Made by a program: the position numbers and the translations under genes
Assembly: GCF_041260155.1 (NCBI RefSeq)
Contig: NC_091942.1
Location: forward strand, 13,951,501-14,015,500
Length of the DNA: 64,000 bases
From: Ptychodera flava
Taxonomy: Eukaryota > Hemichordata > Enteropneusta > Ptychoderidae
Direction: 5' to 3'
In this document: in pieces, positions 40,463 to 52,664 of the stretch
Layout of the letters: every line of letters starts with the position of its first letter
How positions within the stretch are numbered: the first letter of the stretch is position 1
Notes under the pieces: generated by a model
The model's input: only the letters and a program-made list of their open reading frames with translations
Databases searched by the model: none
Told to the model about the DNA's origin: nothing

Positions 40463-43160
40463 GTCCCCACGGACACCGTCCGGGGGGATTTATAGGTTTG
40501 GTCATGTCCGTGCGTGCGTGCGTCCGTGCGTCCGTCCGTCCGTCCGTTCACGCAGATATCTCAGAGACGCCTTTAGCGATTTCGTTCAAACTTGGTACAA
40601 GGATTATTACTTATGCCATACATATGCACGTCGATTTGTTTTATGATCCGATCCAATATGGCCGTCTGGCAGCCATTTTGTTTCCTGTATTTGATGTCGG
40701 TGTGTATGTTCATGCAAATTTCTCAGTGATGCTAAGAGCGATTCCATTCAAATTTGGTACATAGATTACTCTATATGTTATACATATGCACATTGATTTT
40801 TGTTTTGATCTGGTCTAAAATGGCTGCCTGGCGATGGCGGCCATTTTGTTTCCTATATTTGACGAGTGTGCGTTCGTTCGTGTAAATTTCTCAGCGATGC
40901 CAGGCGCGATTGCATTGAAAGTTGGTACATATATTAATCCTTATCACATATATATGCATGCCAGTTTTTGTAATGATTTGATCAAAAATGGCTGTGTGAC
41001 GGCCGTTTTCTTTCCTGTATTTGGTATCCATCCACAGGGCTCCCCAGGAATGATCCACAGGCATTCCAGGATTAAATTAATGTTAATGCTGTGTCCATTC
41101 ATAGGGGCTCATGAATGCAGATATCTGAGATATGCCTGTGCCAATTCTTTTTTGTCCCCACGGACACTGTCCGGGGACTTATAGATTTGGTATGTCCGTC
41201 CGTCCGTCCGTCCGTCCGTCCGTCCATCCGTCTGTCTGTCTGTCTGTTCACACAGATATCTCAGAGATGCCTGGAGTGATTCCATTCAAACTTGGTACAA
41301 GGATTACTTCATATGTCATGCATATGCATCTTAATTTGTTTTGTGATATGATCTAATATGGCCGCCGTGTGGCCATTTTGTTATGATTTTTTCATGTACG
41401 GAGCCATAACTCAGGCACATCTCAACCGATTTTATTCAAAGTTGGTACAAGGACATTGATCTATATCATACATATGCACATCAATTTGTTTCACGATATT
41501 ATCCAATATGGCCGCATGGCGGCCATTTTGTTACAATTTTTTCATGTACGGAGCCATAACTCAGGCATGTATCATCGGATTTTATTCAAAGTTGGTACAA
41601 GGACATTGACCTATGTCATGCATATCCACATTGATTTGCTTTGTCATAGGATCCAATATGGTCTCCGTGCGGCCATTTTGTTTATAGATTTTTTCATGTA
41701 CAGAGCCATAACTCAGGCACATCTCAACCGATTATATTCAAAGTTGGTACAAGGATATTGACCTATATCATACATATGCACGTCAATTTGTTTCACGATG
41801 ATCCAATATGGCCGCATGGCGGCCATTTAGTTACAATTTTTTTCATGTCCTTAGCCATAACTCAGACATGTATCATCGGATTTTATTCAAAGTTGGTACA
41901 AGGACATTGACCAATGTCATAAATATGCGTGTCAATTGGTTTCACAATCAAATGCAATATGGCTGCCTTGTGGCCATTTTGTTATGATTTTGTCTTGTCC
42001 TGAGCCATAATTTGGATATGTATCAACTGATTTTTTTTCAAAGTTGGTACAAGGACATTGACCTATTATGTCATAAATATGCATGTCTATTGGTTTCACA
42101 GTCCAATGCAATATAATGGCTGCCTGGTGGCCATTTTGTTACGATTTTTCATGTACAGAGCTATAACTCAGACATATTTCCACCAGTATCATTCAAAGTT
42201 GGCACAAGGACATTGGCCGATGTCATACATATGCACATCAATTTGTTAACGGCATGTAGCAGTATCATGTCAATTATTGAATTTTCGTAATTAGTCTGAT
42301 ATGTCAAGAAATACTGCATAAAATTTCATGAAACTTGGTAGAGATGTTAAGCTCACATTGCTTTAACAGTGAAAAAGACATTTATCAGTGTCAAGTTAAT
42401 TAATTTTTAATTGCATATGTAATGAACTTTCCTAATTAGAGTGATATATCCACAAATACTGCGGTAACCCTTTTCCTGCCAAGTCCATATTTCACCATCA
42501 GGTCAAGATGATTAAAAATAATGAAACACAACATATTCCATATGGTGTATTTAACATAACATTGAACATTTGAAGGCTGTTGAAAACATAAATACTGTAA
42601 ACTTGATTTTGTTTTACTAAAGACGCTACAACAGACCAAGCCAAGTGGGTGAAAATACATCATGCTTTGGCTCAATACCGCTTTTTACTGACTTGGCTAA
42701 TGGGGAAGTGATGCTGTCTGGCAGGAAAAAGGTTAAGGTTGATTAAAACTTGGTACAGATTTTGATCTCATAGTGTTGTAAATACAAATCAATGACACTT
42801 AGTGGTATCATTTATAGATATAAATTAATTGCTAGTTTGCATTTACATAATGGATTTTTTTTTTATGGTGAATGTCCAAAGTACTGCATCAAACTTTATG
42901 AAATATGGTACCGGTGATAATCTGTCAGTGTTAGGATAGGATGCAAAAATGTTTGGCAGCATCCTGTCGATTAAGTACTAATTGATTCATTTTAATGACC
43001 TTTTGTAATTAGTATGGCGGCTTACATTGGTTTTTGTTTTCACCACCATGGAACTCATTTTTGGCCATTAAGCCCCATCTGTATCGCAGTATTTTTAATC
43101 ACAGACCTAATTAATGAAGAGGACTCTTTCCTCTCAGAGGACTTGTAATTAAAGTAAAAG
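40463..43160. mobile_element. Repeat-array element with AGTCCCCAC ends, about 2.7 kb
   Basis: It starts AGTCCCCACGGACACCGTCC and ends near GTGGGGACTGTGTCATTG, a short inverted match. A second internal start-like copy occurs at 41155. The body is 10 or more diverged units of about 130 bases sharing TTCAAAGTTGGTACAAGGAC, CATACATATGCAC and CAATATGGCCGCATGGCGGC. The distal third has related motifs (AAATACTGC, AAACTTGGTA). The TTAA-flanked MITE at 42468-42732 is inserted in it. The overlapping open frames follow the repeat and show no known domain. Confidence 0.6.
42468..42732. mobile_element. TTAA-type MITE, copy 1 (265 bp)
   Basis: The ends are CCCTTTTCCTGCCA at the left and TGGCAGGAAAAAGG at the right. 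The right flank is TTAA; the left flank is GTAA, probably a mutated TTAA. It is the reverse complement of the element at 52399-52664 over its whole length. TTAA duplication with a CCC end is the pattern of piggyBac-type elements (inference; Kolobok elements also use TTAA). Confidence 0.75.
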
Positions 43161-43530
43161 TGGGGACTGTGTCATTGTCAATGACTTGTTTAATCAAATT
43201 TTGGCTTGAACACCCATTTACGTTTTTGCAAGAAACACTCGCTCACCTATTTTGGGTTTCACATCTTTAATTTTGCCAAGCAACTCATTAAAGTCCTATT
43301 AAAATAGATATGTAACGTTTTAAAAGTATAATATTATGTTACTTTCGTCGTCCGCTGATATCCCCTACAACAATATTTTGCCCTTTATTCAATTTGATGA
43401 GTCAGCAAAAAGAAAAGCCAAATGGATAGGGGTGTTCCTGGATAAAAATGCTAAACGGAGGTTACAAAAAATCATTCAGACAACACCACAGTACTACAAC
43501 AGAGACGCATGGGAAGTCCCTTAAGAGCCG

Positions 43531-43576
43531 GCAGCCGGCGAAATTGACCGGTTACTCTCACGATTTCGCCGGCTAC
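43531..43576. repeat. 46-bp hairpin
   Basis: AGCCGGCGAAATTGACC pairs imperfectly with ATTTCGCCGGCT. Confidence 0.6.
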
Positions 43577-43832
43577 TTTTTCTGAAATTTGAACTCTTTC
43601 ATAGCTAAAATATTTTGTACCTTCTGAAATGATACGGACAAGTTTTACAAGCTATGTAATCAAACTTTTCAACGGCTTTTATGTGAAATAAAATTGAGAA
43701 GACGAGCGACTACTACAATCGCCTTGTGCTACGATGCAGCACGGTCTTGCGTATACTGCCTCAATAAAAATCGGAATTGCAATTGACGCTTCTATTGGCT
43801 ACCTGAATTGCTGATTCCTATTTGGTGACCTT

Positions 43833-43838
43833 TATATA
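43833..43838 (+). promoter_or_regulatory. Candidate TATA box
   Basis: TTTATATACG 60 bases upstream of a well-placed ATG at 43893 (CAAAATGG). An inverted CCAAT (ATTGGCT) lies about 40 bases further upstream. The arrangement looks like a compact promoter, but no transcript evidence exists. Confidence 0.3.
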
Positions 43839-43892
43839 CGCTAATGAAAACGTGCATACTACACCTGTCGGCCGTCGTTAGCTCAACTCAAA

Positions 43893-44024
43893 ATGGTCGA
43901 TGAACAAATGAAGACGGAAGTGATCGCAAGGTCAAGCTTCGCTGTACGATCCTTGGTTTTGAAGTGGACCAAGAAACAAGAGAAGGATAATTCCGTGGAT
44001 TTAAACTGTTTTCGAAGGCAATGA
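43893..44024 (+). CDS. Small ORF or first exon behind a TATA-like promoter, unrecognised
   Basis: The 43-codon frame begins MVDEQMKTEVIARSS and has a good start context. It could be a first exon of a longer gene. The neighbouring relic of a sulfotransferase last exon at 47.9 kb, and the shared MVD start, make a decayed sulfotransferase paralogue conceivable, but no catalytic exon was found between them. Weak call. Confidence 0.22.
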   Translation: MVDEQMKTEVIARSSFAVRSLVLKWTKKQEKDNSVDLNCFRRQ

Positions 44025-45808
44025 CCTGATTTTTTTCTCACGAAAACTTTCCGATTACAGTTGGAATTTTAGTAAGCCGATGTGCGTTGCACTGCGGTAG
44101 GCGTAATTGTGAAGGAGTATAACCAGCTGAACGTATGATATGTACTGCTCTTCGGTCTGTCGACGCCAATAAGAACGACGCCCAGAATGGTTACAATACG
44201 ATCAGACCTCTAAATTCTAAAGCGATCGTCAGGTTAAATCCAAATTTCCATATCCTATATCAAGGTTATTACTTTGCATACCCATATAGTCAAATAACCT
44301 TGAGGATCTTTGATACTATTTGCGAAATATGGTAATGTTGGTCATTTTTTATCATTATTCGTTATATAAATTTTTACCTCTTCAGTGGTATCAATGTTCT
44401 TCATCTACAGATTTCCATACCAAACATCAGGGTTTTAATTTTAAGCATAACATTATGAGTGTTTCATCCACAATGGCAGCAACAAGGGGGATTTCCCCCC
44501 TTTACCAGAAAATTTCGGGGGCATTTCACCAGTTCATGTGTTCTACTTGTACCTCTAAGGTGTGACTGGCACCATTTCATGGAAGGGGGGGGGGGGGGGG
44601 GGGAGTGGTCCCCTTGACAAATTAATTGGGGGTGCCAACATTTCAACAGAGGGGGAATCCCCTATCCCCCTGTCTAGATGTAACACTGTATAATATCATC
44701 TACATATCAAATTTATATCATTAATAATAGTGAATTATTATAGTTTACCTCCTAAAAGCATAGAGGCTCTAAAGACTTGTTTTCTTTGTTCAAATTATCG
44801 TCAACATTACCACATTTTATCATTTTTAATTATGAATTATCATATTTAGGCCTAATCTCCCAGGAAAATGGCTTTTATGATATGAACACAAATTGCCCTG
44901 GAACACTGCTGACAATTCTCCTGAAAATACTAGAAATTCAAGTGACTGTAAGCTGTAAAAAGTAAATTTTAGCTCATTTTTCAGGGTTTCCGGCCTTCGG
45001 CCGGAGGGGAAACACCCCCTCCCGGACCCTCCCCCGACGACGACCGCTTTGTGGTCATGGCAGCTGCAAAGCGTACTTTTCCATTCTAGCCCCCTACTTC
45101 AAAACTTAATGAAACCCTGCAGACTGTGTTCATTCCTGGCTCGACCGAAAAGATGTAGTTATTCAAAGTTTAGATTGTGCAGTATTTCAAAGGGAGGTGA
45201 TGTTCATCGCTTGTCCAACGTTCGGTACGTTCGTAAACACGTTCATGTCGGTGAACATTTTGTTGGATGCCGAAGTGTTGTATTTTTTTTGTGCGCGTGT
45301 GTTTGTATTTGTGTTGGCTGATCTTATTATTGCTAACAAACAATTTTTGACCTGCTGCCAAAATATACAACATGGAATCCATATCTGCTAGTCTTGTGAC
45401 TTGCATGTCAAAGCGATAATGAAATACCTCACTCAAATTCGGGCAACCAGAGAGTGTTGTACATTTGCTAAATATCTTGCGCATTAATTCCCTTGTTCTC
45501 GTCTCCGAGTCGAGAATCTTCGAAGTTAAACTCAGTTTAATTCAAGATTTTGTCACTATAATTTCGATATTTGGGCTCATGCAGGTAAAACATTCCGAGA
45601 CTAGCATTTTTAGTATAGAGTAACGCATTACTTGTCACCATGTTCATGAAACCTTACGACCCATTTCTGCATACGATTGACCGCCCCTCCAACACAAGAT
45701 AATGGAATCACCATCTCCCGGCATACTATATGCTTCCCGTCACTAAAAACTTTGAGCATGGAGGTAAAACGGGACGTCCGTGCTTTGAACTACATGGTAC
45801 CTTTGCGC
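44025..45808. other. Intergenic, poly-G tracts, no gene seen
   Basis: It contains an uninterrupted G run of about 20 at 44585-44603 and C/G-rich stretches near 44480-44520 and 45000-45030, resembling the G-rich ends of the TWA-flanked elements. No paired terminal repeats were established. No supported exon. Confidence 0.4.
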
Positions 45809-45815
45809 ATTGCAG

Positions 45816-46386
45816 CACAGGGGACTGTCTAAATGTCCGTCCCCAGGGGTGGGTAGGTGTTTCGTTGTATCGCTAATAAAGATATATTCTACCAACCTTT
45901 GGTGTTTCGGTCTTAACTTAGCACTGCCCTTGACAATCTTGCGTATACGTTTTATCAACATGCTGCGTCTATTATCTGATGAGTTTGAGTGCCTAATTAG
46001 CCAAAGTAATCAAGGGTAAATTACTAATCTGTAGACGCTCTCACCAGATTATCACCGGATTAAATATGACAAAGTCAATAACGAACGCACCAGCAAGGTA
46101 TAACCTTGCTGGTGCGTTCGTTGTTGACTTTGTCAAATTTAATCCGGTGATAATCTGGTGAGAGCGTCCACAGATTAGTAATTTACCCTTGATTACTTTG
46201 GCTAATTAGGCACTCAAACTCATCAGATAATAGACGCAGCATGTTGATAAAACGTATACGCAAGATTGTCAAGGGCAGTGCTAAGTTAAGACCGAAACAC
46301 CAAAGGTTGGTAGAATATATCTTTATTAGCGATACAACGAAACACCTACCCACCCCTGGGGACGGACATTTAGACAGTCCCCTGTG
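45816..46386. mobile_element. 571-bp near-perfect palindrome (fold-back DNA element)
   Basis: The arms of about 284 bases are inverted copies with only scattered substitutions, meeting at a 3-base centre (CAAGGT ATA ACCTTG). The ends are CACAGGGGACTGTC and GACAGTCCCCTGTG. ATTGCAG flanks both sides (45809-45815 and 46387-46393) as a putative 7-base target duplication; the repeat can be stretched to ATTGCAGCAC if the end is trimmed unevenly. No coding capacity is apparent. The high arm identity implies recent origin or ongoing homogenisation. Confidence 0.85.
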
Positions 46387-46393
46387 ATTGCAG

Positions 46394-47925
46394 CACGTGA
46401 TAAAGTATCATCAAGGAAGGCTGTATTTTACAAAGCGACAGCATGCTGGGAGACAAAATTTAGCCGAAATTAAACAGAGTTTGGTCATCAGAGTTTTGTG
46501 TACATTCTGTAGTTTCATAGGCATAGGTCACACTGTGAATATAATTGCACACCTAATAGGTAGAAGTCGAATGCGTACTTTGGCCCCAGCTCTTTACCTC
46601 ATGTATCCCATAATGCAAAGACCGAACAAATATGTAATATTTGCAGCATATACGGTTGACACCATTGGAAACTTTTACCAGGGTCTCATCAGGAAAAAAG
46701 TTACACCCTTCCTACACATGGGCAATATTGTAATGCCATACGACACATGAATGAGACGATCATTCAATATTCAAAGTAGAATTTGCAATTCCTATGTATA
46801 ATTCTGGACTGGCGTAAGGGAAAATGGCTTTGTTTTCAAGGCCGCGTTAAAACACAGTTTTTAAGTATAAGGGGCAGCGAAAAAAAAAATGTTCGGGCTA
46901 AAGGGTGTTAGTAAAAAAGTTTCTTTGGTGTTGATCGGGGAGGAGCAGAGCAGTTCGTCTGTCGCGTCCAAGTCTGCAAATGTCAATGTAAAGTTTGACC
47001 ATTTCACACTTTAATCATTGGCTGAGCATGTATAATCTTGAAGAACGCAACCAAGTTTGCAGGGCGTTGATGAGTGGGTATTGTAGACAGGGGAGCTTTT
47101 GCAGTGAGAAGAGGTCCAGTGGTCGGGACGGTTTTCCCGGCACGGAAAAGGCAGAGAGGAAAGCTTGTGGATGAGGGACACTCAGGACACTGAAGGTCAA
47201 GCTCAATGGCGAGGTTGCAATTTTGACAGCTTCACTAAAATTCAGAGTCGCTTTCTGGGAGTGATCAAGATGTTTTGAATGACGCGCTTGGATTCAGAGC
47301 CATTATGGCGGGGTGGGGGAACATCCCCATGGTTTGCGCAGTATCAATCAATTACATCGTTTGAATGTAGAAATGCAAGAAAACATTGTCGTAATTTCGT
47401 CATTTTCTTGAAACCTTCGCAAAAAATTAAAATGAGAAATGATTTTGAAAATCGTATCAAAAAGTGTCACCATGCTACTTTTCAAGATAAATAGCAAGAT
47501 CATTTCTGCTGACTCAGCAGTTTTTTGTAGCGCCTTTGCTTAATATATCATCTTGTAATTTCATCACATATCTAAAAGTAATCTGTAAAATAATGTTTGA
47601 GAACTCTAGACTGCAGGAAATGCTCCCCACACGCATGCGATGACTTTGGAAAAAAGACGAATGCTGCATGATGGAGTGAGGATAGCTTTGTGCTTCTAAA
47701 GGCCACGAGATAGGACACTTTGCCCTGCGTTTGAGAACTGGAAAGATGCATGTGCATCGGTAGTTTTTCCAGGATTCTGTGAGAAAACTGGGTATGTGAA
47801 AGGCGTGCCCTGTGTGCCTTAAGTTATTTATGTCTGTGTTAATGAAACCTGTTTCTTCGATCAAACATAGAACGCATTCTTTAACTTAGTTCAGCAAAAA
47901 AATGAAGTAATATTAGTTAAATACC
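46394..47925. other. Intergenic, no gene seen
   Basis: A 120-codon frame at 46388-46750 begins inside the target repeat and shows no domain; I do not support it as a gene. Nothing else was recognised. Confidence 0.4.
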
Positions 47926-47927
47926 CG

Positions 47928-48045
47928 CAGGTACAGTCGGTGTGGCAGAAAGTACTACTTCACCGTCGCCCAAAATGAATTATTGATAAACTTTACGAAG
48001 ATTGGACGAAAGGATGCGATTTAGAAATGATCTTTGAACTGTACA
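47928..48045 (+). pseudogene. Relic of a sulfotransferase last exon
   Basis: An acceptor-like CCCGCAG precedes GGTACAGTCGGTGTGGCAGA. In a shifted frame this reads RKYYFTVAQNE, matching GGWKNYFTVAQNE of the intact gene at 39461. Further on, DNA equivalent to the intact REWMKGSDLEMTFE tail is still recognisable (GATTGGACGAAAGGATGCGA). A small deletion near the Trp breaks the frame, and the upstream catalytic exons were not found, so this is a dead fragment of a tandem copy. Confidence 0.6.
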
Positions 48046-50092
48046 GAATGTCGTAAATATCAAAAAGTTGTCCAATACGATTGTGCAGTCTTGAAATATA
48101 TTGTATATTGGATTAACTTTACCATTTTATTCAGCATGATCTGTTATATGATCGTAAATAATTACTTCATGAAGAAAATTCCAAGTGTTTCAAGAATTTT
48201 GTCCTACAAACACCATTCAAGTACTTCGGGCCACTTTTATATGGTAGCAAACTCTCTAATCTAGACACCTTTGGAACAACATGGGGCAGTGCGCAGCAGC
48301 AGCAACAATACTAACACCAAAATAAACAAAAAATATTTGCTTACTAGGTTGAGCTTTTGGTCAAAATAGTGCGATACGTTTTTGCAAACTCATCAAAGGA
48401 CTTTATTATTTTTTTACTTCACCGTAAGTATTTTATAGCATGATACTACCAGGCTATTTTTCGACCCGTACCCTGAAAGATACGCCTATGCTGCTGCATT
48501 GGCAGTTGAGAAAAACACAGGGGCAGTAAATCAAGTTTTTGGCTTTCTTTGTGGGCGTGCACCTCTCCGTATGTACGTGCGGAGGCGCGGGCGGGCAATT
48601 TTTCATCATTAGCGGGGCGAGTAAATTTCATTCATATACTCAAGCAGCCAAAAACTTGAAAAAAGGTTACCAAGAGCTATTGTTTCTCCTCCAATTTGAA
48701 GTTCATTAAAAATACGTTTGAATGGCATTTTATAATTTCTAAAAAATCGGCTGCCCCTGAAATGAGCTGCACTAACCGGAGGACAACCCTACGTTTCCGA
48801 GGTACAATGTGCACAGGGTCAGGATCTGTACTTTTTGAAAGAGGTGATGGTACGGCTGATCCAATCTCGTATTGAGTAGGCCTTTGACGATTGGGTTAAA
48901 GAGGCAGATTCTTTTGGCTTTTTGTTTAAAATTACGTACAAAGTCCGTGTACTTGCACCGTACTGGGAGTTGGTCTGTATTGCGAGTGGGCATGTTAATA
49001 CTCTTACAAGTGAGTTAATATTCCTTAATGAGGGCAGTACAACCCCCTTATACTGTACATGCCTCATCATATATCGAGTGTCGCGCGCCCATAAGATCCA
49101 ATTGTAACCTGTTGATGACGCAATGAGCCGCACGGTCATCATTTGTTCCGGAACTATTTTCAGCTGGACAACTTTGGGATTTAAAAATGACAACATCAAT
49201 TTTTTACATGGCAAAAACGGTTTTATACAATATTATGCATTAAGATCGAAACCGCATAACAGTGATTCAAATTATATCGATGATGAAAGTCTTATTTCTA
49301 ACGGATTTTCATCCATGATGGAAGTAAAGGATATGATTGTCATTAGCATGTAAACCAAAAACATTCTGACTCTGGGTAAAAGGTCACCTGCTCTCGGGCA
49401 TACAGTCCCTATACTAGTCTAGTTTGGGCTATGTATATCATCTTAGCGTAGGGCTTGCGCGGCTGGTTTGTTGCCGTGAGTTATGAGTCATCTTGGGGTT
49501 ACGCAGGCAACTGCCTTTACTCGGTCCTTGGATGACCAAACGTCAATGGATAGCCAGCCGACATAACGCATGTCGTTCGTAACTACTCGTAGTTATTTTC
49601 ATCCGAACCCGATTCAGCACTCTATTAACAACATTTTCTCTGTATGTCTTGTCTCAAATCCGTACACGAGGCTATACGTTTTGTACAACACTTGCACTTG
49701 AAGCAGAAACTGTAAATGCTAACAATTGTCGACAGAGCTGACCTAGCGAGCAACATTTATACGGTCTCATATACGGAGAGATACTTCGATGCTGGAAATC
49801 ACATGGTGATAGTCTTGTTTCGTTTTGCCTTTACATAGTAATAACATACATTACGTCAAAACATATTCTATGGCGCTATCCTTTGATTTTGTTTATAAAC
49901 AAAGTAATTTTTGTACGTCAAATGATCGTATACCCTCAGTTCTTGCCGTGATTATGATGTGGTCAATCACCAGTTGCAGCCGAAGTGGTGTCTTACTTTA
50001 ATAGCGCCCTCACTGCTTGGAATGTGATGCTTTTTGATGTGTCTGTGTAACATAGACAGTGGTTCTACAGACTTTTTTTAAGGAATCGATGG
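48046..50092. other. Intergenic, no gene recognised
   Basis: Minus-strand frames at 48819-49214 overlap each other in two phases and contain Lys/Arg-rich stretches, but no motif or splice site could be tied to a family. The rest is AT-rich and featureless. Confidence 0.35.
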
Positions 50093-50095
50093 TTA

Positions 50096-51734
50096 GGCTG
50101 CGTTCACAAAAAACGGTTGGGGGGGGGGGGCTGGAGGAATTCAGGGGGGATTCGAAAATTTTGGGGGTAGTGGAGGGGGGACTTGAAAATTTTGCTCTAC
50201 CTGTAGGGGGGGGACTTGAAAATTTTTGGTTCCCTTTTGAGTTTTACACTTTCCAATTCCAAGTTTTTGTAGGTAATTCAATGAAAAATGAATACCATTT
50301 TTATGTCATCAAAATTTTGTAATGTTAGTAATAATTTAACAAAATCTAGACCCATTTTGTCACATTTCATGAATTTTATCTCGAAAAAATCTAAACGTGT
50401 GATTTGTCGTAAAAAAACAACTTGAGCCTCGTAACAGAGCAGAAGCTGCAACTGTTAATGATTTCTGCAATATTTCTATGCAATATAACAACTACAGTTT
50501 CTTGCTATCTCCCTACAGCATGCTCAAACACACAATATTTAGTTTGTCGACAAAGCCTGTATATATAAATATAAATATGTATTTGGTGATAATTTAATTG
50601 GAGTCCAGACTGACAGTCAGTTGCCAGTGATACAAATGCATGGTAGACATGCATAGGCTGTGATAGCAAGCTGAATACTGGACATGCTGTAGGGAGTTAA
50701 ACAAGAACGCAGTTGTAAAACTGAACAAAAATATTGCCGAAATTATCAAAGTTAATACAGCTACTGCCTACGGGTAGTGTCAATATCATTAATGCTCTGC
50801 TACTGCAGTGTCACTGTCACTGCATACCTGAACAGTGACAGAGATAGCTCTGACTCTGATGTACATGGTAGTTGAAGAAGAGTTTGGGTCAAATGATGCT
50901 CATGACAGTGAAATATACTTGTACACAAGATTAGGCCAGAGAGCAACACATGGAAGAACACATAGAATTTTTTGAATTCTGGCATATGAGAATAATCAAA
51001 TATTAAAGAAAAAAGATGGAGTCACCACGCTTGATTTTCTAAATTTTCACATGCTTGTTATAAAATGATACAGAAGTAAAACTTTGAACAGTAAAGACTA
51101 AAAGAAAAAATATGTGACCAAATGGAATCATTTATTTTTTAACCAAATTTGCAATTATTACACCCAAAATTTCAGAGATGAAAACATTTATTTGATGGAA
51201 TATTTTAACCTTCCGGTATTGTCAATTTTGAGTAGCATCTAATTCATAATAGGTCTTGTAGTTTTGAAACAATGTTTTTGGTAGGTCACTGTACAATATT
51301 ATGGCAATTAGCCAGAATTCATAATTTGCCTACTCTCTCATGATTGTCATTTTGTGTGCTCTTCAGCTGGAGCAATTGACCTGGCCAGAGTTGGATTAAC
51401 TCAAGTTGGCTTTTAGACCAATAAATCTAAAAAATTCACTGATGCATTTAAAGAACTTGCCTTGGGAATATGACTATACAAAGTGCTAATACAGGTAGTG
51501 TTGAACACCTGTGAGCAGAACGGCACAATACGTGTTTATTTTTTCTGTTCTCACATCCTTTACAAATATGCGGGCCTGTGATAGTTGGGGGGGGACTTGA
51601 AAAATTTTGACCATATAGAGGGCGGGCATTTGAAAATTTTTAGGGTACTTAAGGGGGGATCTGAAAAAAAATAAGATTTCAATCGAGATTCCTCCAGCCC
51701 CCCCCCCCCCTAATCGTTATTTGTGAACGCAGCC
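50096..51734. mobile_element. Non-coding DNA transposon, Harbinger-like TTA target site, 1.64 kb
   Basis: The TIRs of about 45 bases begin GGCTGCGTTCACAAAAAACG at the left and GGCTGCGTTCACAAATAACG at the right (as complement). Both continue into a run of more than 10 G and CTGGAGGAAT. TTA flanks both sides (50093-50095 and 51735-51737). GGGGACTTGAAAATTTT is repeated near both ends. There is no transposase. Confidence 0.82.
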
Positions 51735-51737
51735 TTA

Positions 51738-52394
51738 GCTTGTGATGAAATTTGGTTCACTGATATGGATACATTTTGGGAATGATTTGCACATTTAGTC
51801 TTTGATGTGTTTTTCTTTTAAGGCCAATGAAGTTATCGAGCTAGTTTTTCCCCGATGTCTGCCTCTCAGAAAGCTCCGGTTGGCTGTAATCCCAGTTACC
51901 CAGACTGCACTTAGGTAGTACTGTAACATTTGATGCTTTTTCATTGCTTTTTTAATTGATTTAAAAGAGAGTCGCTTGTCCTCACAAAATGATAGCGAAA
52001 TACAGTCTTCAACTTGTCAAAACGCCCTCTATAGTTATTGTTGACAACTGAATTTAAGGACTGGAATTCATCTGTGTTATATCACAGCGATATTGTATAC
52101 AATCTTGTACAAGACTGAGCAAGGCTATATGCCCATACTGAACAATCTTACCCATCTACATAATCTTAGGGGGTCTTGCTCTTTCATGAAGCTCTGATGG
52201 GCCCTGAGAAAACTAAATTCTCTTTCACAGTGATGATTGGGTTCAGTGTCCTTCAATGTGGTGTGTTTGCAAGGCTAATTATGACTTTGAATTTTAACAT
52301 ACCTTGCAGAGGGGAATGATTATTTTCTTGAGCAAGAATAATTAAAACATCATCGAAAGTTAGAACTATTGTCTTTAAATTTATTATTTGCAGT
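51738..52394. other. Intergenic, no gene seen
   Basis: No supported exon or repeat. Confidence 0.4.
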
Positions 52395-52398
52395 TTAA

Positions 52399-52664
52399 CC
52401 CTTTTCCTGCCAGACAGTATCACTTCCCCATCAGCAAAATCAGTAAAAAGCGGTATTGAGCCAAAACATGACATATTTTCACCTAGTTGGCTTGGTCTGT
52501 TATAGCATCTTTTAGTCCAAAAAATCAAGTTTACAGTATTTTTGTTTTCAACAGCTTTCAAATGTACAGTATTATGTTAAAATACACCATATGGAATATA
52601 TTGTGTTTCATTAATTTTAACCATCTTGACCTGGTGGTGAAATATGGACTTGGCAAGAAAAGGG
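52399..52664. mobile_element. TTAA-type MITE, copy 2 (266 bp)
   Basis: TTAA sits at both sides (52395-52398 and 52665-52668). The ends are CCCTTTTCCTGCCA and TGGCAAGAAAAGGG. It is full-length and inverted relative to the copy at 42468. A possible third copy begins at 63938 and runs off the window. Confidence 0.8.

Noticed and set aside
40834-41761. Repeated open frames of 74-116 codons
   Set aside because: They recur with the 130-base tandem unit and contain only its translation.
46388-46750. 120-codon open frame after the palindrome
   Set aside because: It starts inside the flanking repeat, has no splice or promoter context, and matches no family I know.
48819-49214. 131-codon minus-strand frame with Lys/Arg-rich end
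   Set aside because: I considered a retrotransposon or recombinase C-terminus, but no catalytic motif is present and two phases are equally open.
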